DNA of 5,087 bases, taken from positions 1-5,087 of the forward strand of contig JAKALG010000075.1 of the NCBI GenBank assembly GCA_021813235.1. The letters run 5' to 3'. The number at the start of each line of letters is the position of its first letter. The first letter of the stretch is position 1. The translations under genes and the position numbers were made by a program. Below are positions 1 through 4,649 of this stretch, piece by piece. The notes under the pieces were generated by a model that ran no database searches, was not told the DNA's origin, and worked only from the letters and a program-made list of their open reading frames with translations. Origin of the DNA: a bacterium (GTDB lineage: Bacteria; Patescibacteria; Paceibacteria; UBA9973).

Positions 1-519
1 ATAGGTAGTATTTTTGAAAACTCTTTTAATCAACTTGGGAGCCGAGCTCCCAAGTCAGGGAAATTAGTAAATTTTATTGCTTATTGTTTGAACCAAAATC
101 ATTATCATTTTATTTTAGAACCTCTTGTTGGTGATGGTATACAAAAATTTATGCATAGATTATCAACAGGATATACTAATTATTTTAACGAAAAATATAA
201 ACGCGGTGGTTCTTTGTTTCAAGGAAAATATAAAGCTATACACATAGATTCAAATGAATATCTTTTACATTTGAGTGTTTATGTAAATTTAAATTATAAA
301 GTACATGAAGGTTTAAATAAAAAATGGATGGAAAATTTACCAGTATCAAGTTTTAAAGAATATGTTGATAAAAGTAAAAGAAATATTTGTTCTAAAAATA
401 TTATTTTGGAACAGTTTTCTGATGAGAGGGAATATAGATCTTTTTGTAATTCTTCATTACCAGATATTGTAAAGAGAAAAAAGAAAGAAAAAGAATTAAA
501 GTATTTGTTATTAGATTAA
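1..519 (+). CDS. REP-associated tyrosine transposase (RAYT / Y1_Tnp, IS200-like), 5' end outside window
   Basis: The frame is open from base 1 to the TAA at 517-519, giving about 172 visible residues; the N-terminus is cut off by the window edge, so a TTG start at 88 is not credible. The HUH motif is seen as His-Tyr-His (codons at 100-108, in context NQNHYHF). It is followed by the family's G-I-x-x-F-M-H-R-L and F-N-x-K-Y-K-R-x-G-S-L-F-Q-G-K-Y-K segments. A tyrosine-rich helix follows (Tyr codons at 259-261 and 280-282); one of these is presumably the nucleophile. The family is known to cut and join single-stranded DNA at REP hairpins as a single-domain HUH enzyme. The C-terminal tail is Lys-rich. 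A 23-nt palindrome sits in the frame at 33-55 (residues L-G-S-R-A-P-K), and an identical copy follows the stop. Homologues are typically somewhat above 200 aa, so perhaps 50 residues are missing. Family assignment is confident; activity and mobility are inferred. Confidence 0.9.
   Translation: MGSIFENSFNQLGSRAPKSGKLVNFIAYCLNQNHYHFILEPLVGDGIQKFMHRLSTGYTNYFNEKYKRGGSLFQGKYKAIHIDSNEYLLHLSVYVNLNYKVHEGLNKKWMENLPVSSFKEYVDKSKRNICSKNIILEQFSDEREYRSFCNSSLPDIVKRKKKEKELKYLLLD
33..55. repeat. REP-like palindrome inside the RAYT reading frame
   Basis: Perfect inverted repeat: the 10-nt arm ACTTGGGAGC and its exact complement flank a 3-nt CGA loop. It is far more GC-rich than its surroundings. It is read in frame as part of L-G-S-R-A-P-K, between the N-terminal region and the K-L-V-N-F-I-A-Y-C-L strand that leads into the HUH motif. 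It is preceded by TTAATCA (26-32). An identical 23-nt copy in the same orientation lies at 522-544. Confidence 0.9.
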
Positions 520-521
520 TC

Positions 522-544
522 ACTTGGGAGCCGAGCTCCCAAGT
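522..544. repeat. REP-like palindrome immediately after the RAYT stop codon
   Basis: Identical in sequence and orientation to the copy at 33-55 (10-bp arms, CGA loop). It starts 2 nt after the TAA of the transposase gene and, like the first copy, is preceded by TTAATC (516-521). A hairpin here could also mark the 3' end of the mRNA, but no T-run follows on either strand, so an intrinsic terminator is not supported. GTAG, the tetranucleotide that precedes enterobacterial REPs, occurs at 543-546 but on the 3' side, which may be chance. Confidence 0.88.
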
Positions 545-572
545 AGGAAATATAGTAAATATTTATATATTT

Positions 573-581
573 TGATATACT
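573..581 (+). promoter_or_regulatory. Extended -10 promoter for the Nudix gene, placed for a leaderless mRNA
   Basis: TG-A-TATACT matches an extended -10 element (TGnTATAAT) with one change. The hexamer spans 576-581, so transcription should begin about 7 nt later, at or next to the A of the Nudix ATG (588). No good -35 is visible at 17 nt spacing (TAGTAA at 553-558 is weak), as is common for extended -10 promoters. No ribosome-binding site lies before the ATG. It is predicted by eye only; AT-rich DNA produces such boxes by chance. Confidence 0.5.
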
Positions 582-587
582 TTAGAT

Positions 588-996
588 ATGGAAATTAAAC
601 TAAAAACTAGAATTGCTGGAATAATAATTCAGGACAAAAAAATTTTAATGCTCAAAGGTAAGGGGTACAAAGAACTTTGGACGCCAGGAGGTAAGATTGA
701 AGAAGGAGAATCAGATGAAGATTGTTTAAAAAGAGAATTAAAAGAGGAAATCGGAGTTGATTTAATTGAGTCAAAATTTTTTGGTGAATATAAAGGAATG
801 TCATTTTATAACTCTGAAGTGATTTATAATCAAAGAGTATATATTGCAACTGTAGGGGGGGGGCATAAAACCAGATATGGAGATTGAAGATTTTATTTGG
901 TTAACCAAAAAAGATTTTAAAACAAAAAGATATCCAATGATTACTATTACAGAAGAAAAAATTATTCCTGATTTAATAAGAGCGAAAATTTGGTAA
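588..996 (+). pseudogene. Nudix hydrolase, frameshifted in a run of nine G
   Basis: From ATG 588 the frame shows a perfect Nudix box (G-x5-E-x7-R-E-L-x-E-E-x-G-V): Gly35, Glu41, Arg49, Glu50, Glu53, Glu54, Gly56, with the usual W-T-P-G-G just before. Such enzymes hydrolyse nucleoside diphosphates linked to another group, often as cleanup of damaged nucleotides; the substrate cannot be read from sequence. The frame fails after a G9 run at 855-863 and stops at TGA 885-887, giving 99 aa. Removing one G joins it to a frame ending in a typical Nudix C-terminus (I-E-D-F-I-W-L-T-K-K-D-F) with TAA at 994-996, for 135 aa in all, a normal size. The downstream frame is intact and its stop lies 5 nt before the rnhA ATG, so the break is recent, a slippage-tolerant site, or a sequencing error. 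Promoter at 573-581. Confidence 0.88.
855..863 (+). repeat. Homopolymer G9 tract at the Nudix frameshift
   Basis: Nine consecutive G in an AT-rich gene, exactly where the Nudix reading frame switches. Eight G would keep the gene open to 996. Such tracts vary in length by replication slippage and are also error-prone in assembly. Confidence 0.9.
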
Positions 997-1001
997 AATT
1001 T

Positions 1002-1496
1002 ATGATAAAAAAAAGTAAAAATTTAAAAGGGGTAGGTAAAATAATAATTTATACAGATGGGGCGGCGAGAGGAAATCCTGGTCCGGCTGGTTGGGGGGTG
1101 GTTTTAATTAATGGAAAAAGTGTTTTTGAATTTGGTGGAGGCTCAAAACATGCGACGAATAATCAAATGGAGCTCACTGCACCCATAGAAGCATTAAAAA
1201 ATCTTAAAAAGATGAAAATAAATATACCCGTAGAAATTTTTTCTGATTCAAAATATGTTATTTTAGGAATAACAGAGTGGATTTTCAATTGGCAAAAAAA
1301 TAATTGGCGAAATGCTGCTAAAAAACCAGTTTTAAACAAAGAACTCTGGGAAGAACTTTATAAACTTTCTCAAGATTTTAAAATCAAATGGACTTATGTA
1401 GAAGGGCACAGCGGAGATAAATATAATGACCGTGTGGATGAAATAGCCACCAATTTTGCAGATGGCAACAAGATAGAACTTAAAAAAGGAAAATAA
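1002..1496 (+). CDS. rnhA: Ribonuclease HI
   Basis: Cleaves the RNA strand of RNA-DNA hybrids (Okazaki primers, R-loops) in the cytoplasm, using two metal ions. With ATG 1002 the protein is 164 aa (E. coli 155). All catalytic residues are visible: Asp19 in Y-T-D-G-A-A-R-G-N-P-G-P, Glu57 in N-Q-M-E-L, Asp82 in S-D-S-K-Y, His136 in V-E-G-H-S-G, and Asp146 ten residues later, the same spacing as H124-D134 in E. coli. The basic W-rich segment (W-I-F-N-W-Q-K-N-N-W-R) matches the handle region of bacterial type 1 enzymes. An in-frame TTG at 990 would add four residues but overlaps the end of the Nudix gene; ATG 1002, 5 nt after that stop, is preferred. No Shine-Dalgarno is seen before either. It is probably co-transcribed with the Nudix gene and comEC. 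Confidence 0.95.
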   Translation: MIKKSKNLKGVGKIIIYTDGAARGNPGPAGWGVVLINGKSVFEFGGGSKHATNNQMELTAPIEALKNLKKMKINIPVEIFSDSKYVILGITEWIFNWQKNNWRNAAKKPVLNKELWEELYKLSQDFKIKWTYVEGHSGDKYNDRVDEIATNFADGNKIELKKGK

Positions 1497-1514
1497 TTTT
1501 ATTTAAATTTTTCA

Positions 1515-3023
1515 ATGCAAGACAGAATTTTTTATGCTTCTTGTTTTGGTTTTATTTTTGGGGTGCTTTTGCGCTCTTTTGTTTTTGTAAATTTTTATAC
1601 CATTATTTTAATTGGGATAATTGCTGTTGCGATTGTATTTTTTCACACTTTTATCTCAAAAAACAAATGGGGAATATTTGCAGGAGTTTTTATTTTGGCT
1701 ATATCTTTTGGTATTTTTAGATTTAATAATGTTGATGTTCCCGCACCTCAAATTTTTGAATCTTCCGTTGGACAAAAAATTATTTTGTCTGGAAAAATTA
1801 TAGACGAGCCAAGCATTGCAGAAAATAATCAGAAATTGACGGTGGAAGTGGCCCCCCAAGGCCTTGCCTTGGATCCTCTTAAGGCAAGGCCTTTTTTCGC
1901 CACAAAAATTTTAGTATCAACCAATTTAGACCAAGAGTTTAAATATGGAGATGAGATTAATTTTGAAGGTACACTAAAAAAACCAGACAATTTTATGACG
2001 GATCAAGATAAAGAATTTGATTATGTAAATTACTTACGAAAAGACGGAATTTTCTATGTCATGACTTATCCGAAAATTGAAGTTGTCTCAGAAGGGAATG
2101 GAAATAAAATAAAAAGTACGTTGTTTTACGTTAAAAATGTCTTTTTGTCTAAAATGAATTTGGTTATTAGAGAGCCTGAGTCATTGCTCATGGGTGGGCT
2201 TATTTTGGGAGAGAAATCTTCTTTTAACCAATCTTTAAGGCAGAGTTTTGTGGACACGGGTACTATACATATAGTCGCCCTTTCTGGATATAATGTGACA
2301 ATTGTCGCTGAGTGGATTATGAAAGTTCTTTCACCTTTTCCTAAAAATATTGGAATTGGAGCTGGAATATTTACAATTTTACTTTTTGTTTTAATGACAG
2401 GTGGTTCTTCTACCGCTATCCGGGCTGGGATAATGGCGACACTAGCGTTGGCAGCACGTCTTATAGGAAGAAACTATGATGTAATGCGGGCTTTGATTAT
2501 AGCTGGTGTGTTTATGGTTTTGATAAATCCTTTTGTTTTAGTTTTTGATGTTTCTTTTCAACTTTCTTTTATTGCCACAGTGGCTCTCATATTTTTTACA
2601 CCTAAAATTGAGAAATATTTTTTGTGGGTGACAGAGCGTTTTGAATTAAGGGAGATTATTTCAATCACTTTTGCTTGTTATATTTTTGTTATGCCTTTTA
2701 TTTTGTATAAAATGGGCAATCTTTCTTTAGTTGCTTTACCGGCAAATGTTTTAGTTTTGCCTTTTATTCCTCCAACTATGATTTTAGGATTTTTAACTGG
2801 TTTCGCTGGGATTGTTTCTTACTTTCTTTCTGTCCCTTTCGGTTTACTCTCGCAACTTTTTCTCCAATACGAACTTATCATAATAAATTTTTTCTCTCAT
2901 ATTCCATTTGCTGCTTTGTCTATTCCAAATTTTCCGCTTGTTTTTGTCATAGCGATTTATGCTTATTTTATTTATAAGCTTTTTGGAAAAAATATAAAGA
3001 GTTTTTTTACTGAGCCTTTTTAA
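1515..3023 (+). CDS. comEC: ComEC/Rec2 DNA-uptake channel, N-terminal and competence domains only
   Basis: Inner-membrane channel that passes single-stranded DNA into the cell during natural transformation. Of 502 aa, residues about 6-70 form three hydrophobic segments. About 84-195 is the soluble OB-like part of the DUF4131 region (G-D-E-I-N-F-E-G-T-L, then F-D-Y-V-N-Y-L-R-K-D-G-I). About 222-490 is the polytopic Competence domain, with the signatures G-L-I-L-G-E (229-233) and H-I-V-A-L-S-G-Y-N (His252-Asn260); many family members have His where Asn260 stands. The metallo-beta-lactamase domain that ends classical ComEC is absent; it lies at 3786-4649 as a separate gene beyond sod. A palindrome at 1858-1893 is translated in frame (residues 115-126) within the soluble domain. 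ATG 1515 is 18 nt after the rnhA stop, with no close Shine-Dalgarno. The 3' end overlaps sod tail-to-tail by 17 nt. Confidence 0.93.
   Translation: MQDRIFYASCFGFIFGVLLRSFVFVNFYTIILIGIIAVAIVFFHTFISKNKWGIFAGVFILAISFGIFRFNNVDVPAPQIFESSVGQKIILSGKIIDEPSIAENNQKLTVEVAPQGLALDPLKARPFFATKILVSTNLDQEFKYGDEINFEGTLKKPDNFMTDQDKEFDYVNYLRKDGIFYVMTYPKIEVVSEGNGNKIKSTLFYVKNVFLSKMNLVIREPESLLMGGLILGEKSSFNQSLRQSFVDTGTIHIVALSGYNVTIVAEWIMKVLSPFPKNIGIGAGIFTILLFVLMTGGSSTAIRAGIMATLALAARLIGRNYDVMRALIIAGVFMVLINPFVLVFDVSFQLSFIATVALIFFTPKIEKYFLWVTERFELREIISITFACYIFVMPFILYKMGNLSLVALPANVLVLPFIPPTMILGFLTGFAGIVSYFLSVPFGLLSQLFLQYELIIINFFSHIPFAALSIPNFPLVFVIAIYAYFIYKLFGKNIKSFFTEPF
1848..1903. repeat. Palindromic element translated in frame inside comEC
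   Basis: The core is a perfect 13-bp inverted repeat: AAGGCCTTGCCTT at 1858-1870 and its complement at 1881-1893, around a 10-nt loop. Outside it, GTGGC (1848-1852) pairs with GCCAC (1899-1903) across a symmetrical 5x5 internal loop, so the fold is larger than the core. The core is 36 nt, exactly 12 codons, and encodes roughly G-L-A-L-D-P-L-K-A-R-P in a variable part of the soluble domain. A run of six C borders it on the left. It is not the same sequence as the palindromes at 33-55 and 522-544. Confidence 0.85.
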
Positions 3024-3609
3024 AGTTTTCTTCAATGACTTCCCAGTTTAGGTTGTCAAAAAAAGCTTCAACATACTTTTTCTTTTCTGAAGTTGGGTAA
3101 TCATAGACAAAAGCATGTTCCCACATATCAATACCGAGAACCCAATTTAGGCCGTTTAGTTGTCCTAAATGTTGTTCATCCACCCAAGTGGCTACTAATT
3201 GTTCTGTCTTTTTATCCCAATACAATATTGCCCAACCTATGCCGCGGGTCATAGCTAGGGTTTTGAAAGCAGTAAGCCAAATATCAAAAGAAGGAACTAT
3301 TTTTTCTATAGCCTTCTTAAATTGAGAGTTTAAAGGTAGTGCTTTTGCTCCTCCCTCCAAGGATTCGAAATAATATTCATGATTTCTCATGCCATTGAAT
3401 TCAAAACCAAATCTTCTTTGTAATTCTCCTATGACATAAGCATTTTTTTCAGCATCAGCCATATATTCTCCCATTTTCTCCCAAATTAAATTGGTGTGTT
3501 TCACATAGCCAGCATAGAGTTTCAAATGCTCTTCTATGTTTTTTGCTGAAATACCTTTTAATTCACCTATATTAAATTTTTGTTCTTCAAATTTTTTCAT
3601 AATATTCAT
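3007..3609 (-). CDS. sodA: Superoxide dismutase, Fe/Mn family
   Basis: Converts superoxide to oxygen and hydrogen peroxide in the cytoplasm. 200 aa, a normal length. Metal ligands are recognisable: His77 (M-R-N-H-E-Y-Y-F), Asp161 and His165 (D-M-W-E-H-A). The first ligand region reads E26-E27-H28-L-K-L-Y-A-G-Y35; His28 is the only candidate, but without gaps it aligns one residue after the usual ligand position. The G-W-A-I-L-Y-W stretch (125-131) and Q146-H147-L-G fit the family. Fe versus Mn use cannot be decided by eye, so the symbol is a family label. ATG 3609 is used; Met4 (ATG 3600) is equally possible, and neither has a Shine-Dalgarno. The gene lies opposite to and between the two ComEC genes, overlapping the first by 17 nt. 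Its leader contains the 3613-3695 inverted repeat and is probably driven by the box at 3737-3745. Confidence 0.92.
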   Translation of the reverse strand: MNIMKKFEEQKFNIGELKGISAKNIEEHLKLYAGYVKHTNLIWEKMGEYMADAEKNAYVIGELQRRFGFEFNGMRNHEYYFESLEGGAKALPLNSQFKKAIEKIVPSFDIWLTAFKTLAMTRGIGWAILYWDKKTEQLVATWVDEQHLGQLNGLNWVLGIDMWEHAFVYDYPTSEKKKYVEAFFDNLNWEVIEENFKKAQ

Positions 3610-3612
3610 TTC

Positions 3613-3695
3613 ACAGGGATTTACTTTTTTTCGGGTCCTCGGTTTCCCGGGGCCCCGAACCCCGGCCAGACCAGCTCAAAAAAGTAAATCCCTGT
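3613..3695. repeat. 83-bp inverted-repeat element with GC-rich core (MITE- or REP-like)
   Basis: Perfect 18-bp arms at 3613-3630 and 3678-3695 (outer end ACAGGGATTTAC, then T6) enclose a 47-nt core. The core is 35/47 G+C (74%) by count, against about one third in the window. It has its own hairpin: CCGGGG at 3647-3652 pairs with CCCCGG at 3660-3665 around 7 nt. It fills most of the gap between the divergent sod and MBL genes and starts 3 nt from the sod start codon. CATT occurs 2 nt outside each arm (3607-3610 and 3698-3701) and could be a short target duplication or chance. No coding capacity is seen. Confidence 0.85.
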
Positions 3696-3707
3696 TGCAT
3701 TATTAAA

Positions 3708-3738
3708 TTGATAATTGGAGGTTTATTCGTGTTAATAT
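3708..3738 (+). promoter_or_regulatory. Possible promoter for the ComEC MBL gene
   Basis: TTGATA (3708-3713) is a fair -35 and TG-T-TAATAT (3730-3738) a fair extended -10, but the 19-nt spacing is long. TATTAT at 3736-3741 or 3746-3751 are alternatives. The gene must have a promoter in this gap because its upstream neighbour is divergent; which box is used is uncertain. Confidence 0.3.
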
Positions 3739-3745
3739 TATAGCA
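3737..3745 (-). promoter_or_regulatory. Extended -10 promoter for sod
   Basis: On the minus strand TG-C-TATAAT is an exact extended -10 element. Transcription would start near 3730, giving a leader of about 120 nt that contains the whole 83-nt inverted repeat before the sod ATG. No convincing -35 is visible upstream. It overlaps a weaker forward box (3730-3738). Confidence 0.55.
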
Positions 3746-3785
3746 TATTATCAGGTGAAGTTATCATGAAGTTTTCCTGAAATTT

Positions 3786-4649
3786 ATGTTCAAAAATTAT
3801 AAGAAATATTGGTTATTTTTCTTCACTCTTTTGCTTTTTGTAGTGAATATTTTTATTTTTTATATTGATTGGCAAAATTCTCATCGAGGTTTTACTTTTG
3901 CGATGCTAGATGTCGGGCAAGGGGATGCTCTCTTTATTGAATCTCCGACAGGGACACAAATATTGGTTGATGGTGGTCCACCGAAAAAAATTTTAAACCA
4001 ACTTACTCGCGTGATGTCTCCTTTTGATAGAAATATTGATGCACTCATTATCACCAATCCGGATGCTGACCATATTAGTGGCTTTCTAGATGTTTTGAAA
4101 ACTTACAAAGTTGGTAAAGTTTTTGAATCTGGTGCTTTGACTGACTCAAAAACATATCAAAACTTGAGAGATGAAATGAAGAAAAATAATATACCTGATA
4201 TTTTAGCGAAAAAAGGAATGAAGCTCGACCTAGGTGGGGGAGTATTTATTGATATTTTATTTCCCGACCGTGATGTGTCCACTTGGGCGACTAATGATGG
4301 TTCAGTAGTAGGGAGATTATCGTATGGTGACACTAATATTATGCTTACAGGTGATGCGACTATCAAAACAGAAAAAATAATTCTAGCAGGAAATAATAAA
4401 GAAGAATTAAAAAGTACCATTCTTAAAGTCGCACACCATGGTTCACGCACATCTTCCTCATATCCTTTTGTGGAAGCTGTCTCTCCCGCCTATGCTCTCA
4501 TCTCAGATGGTAAAGATAATAAATATGGACATCCACATCAAGACACATTAGACACACTTTCTTCATTAAAGGCTAAAATTCTTCGGACAGACTTATTGGG
4601 AGCAATAATTATTAAATGTGCTAGAATAAATAAATGCACGATAAACTAA
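3786..4649 (+). CDS. Membrane-anchored ComEC-type metallo-beta-lactamase-fold hydrolase (separate C-terminal half of ComEC)
   Basis: 287 aa. Residues 8-27 form one membrane segment preceded by Lys-rich sequence (N-in, C-out), placing the rest outside the membrane. ComEC-type MBL motifs follow: M-L-D-V-G-Q-G-D-A (40-48), D-G-G (62-64), T-N-P-D-A-D-H (90-96), N-D-G-S-V-V (170-175), G-D-A (189-191), A-H-H-G-S (216-220) and Y-G-H-P-H (247-251). In classical ComEC this domain is thought to degrade the non-transforming DNA strand. The first His of the metal motif is Asn91 here and the second is Asp93, so metal binding may differ; Asp95, His96 and His218 remain. With the 502-aa channel protein it totals 789 aa, about one full ComEC, which supports a gene split with sod between. 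No Shine-Dalgarno before ATG 3786. Its end overlaps glyA by 16 nt, suggesting co-expression. Confidence 0.92.
   Translation: MFKNYKKYWLFFFTLLLFVVNIFIFYIDWQNSHRGFTFAMLDVGQGDALFIESPTGTQILVDGGPPKKILNQLTRVMSPFDRNIDALIITNPDADHISGFLDVLKTYKVGKVFESGALTDSKTYQNLRDEMKKNNIPDILAKKGMKLDLGGGVFIDILFPDRDVSTWATNDGSVVGRLSYGDTNIMLTGDATIKTEKIILAGNNKEELKSTILKVAHHGSRTSSSYPFVEAVSPAYALISDGKDNKYGHPHQDTLDTLSSLKAKILRTDLLGAIIIKCARINKCTIN

Noticed and set aside
88..519. TTG at 88 as the start of the transposase
   Set aside because: It lies inside a conserved strand directly before the HUH motif, and the frame is open back to base 1, so the gene simply begins outside the window.
522..544. Intrinsic terminator after the transposase
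   Set aside because: The stem is strong but no T-run follows on the plus strand, and none is convincing on the minus strand.
652..849. Minus-strand open frame opposite the Nudix gene
   Set aside because: It has no recognisable domain and mirrors a clearly conserved gene on the plus strand; the same applies to the open frames at 1621-1803 (+), 1656-1859 (-), 2844-3035 (-) and 4157-4450 (-).
885..887. TGA read as an amino acid (recoded genetic code, as in some CPR lineages)
   Set aside because: The Nudix continuation is in a different frame, so recoding would not restore it, and no other in-frame TGA is seen in a gene.
990..1001. TTG at 990 as the rnhA start
   Set aside because: It overlaps the restored Nudix stop and adds only four residues not needed by the fold; ATG 1002 is simpler.
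3647..3665. tRNA T-arm-like fold on the minus strand (7-nt loop starting TTC)
   Set aside because: The conserved A of the T-loop is missing and no acceptor, D or anticodon arms can be assembled around it; it is just the GC-rich core of the element.
4281..4287. ACTTGGG resembling one arm of the RAYT palindrome
   Set aside because: There is no second arm nearby and the bases are ordinary coding sequence of the MBL gene.
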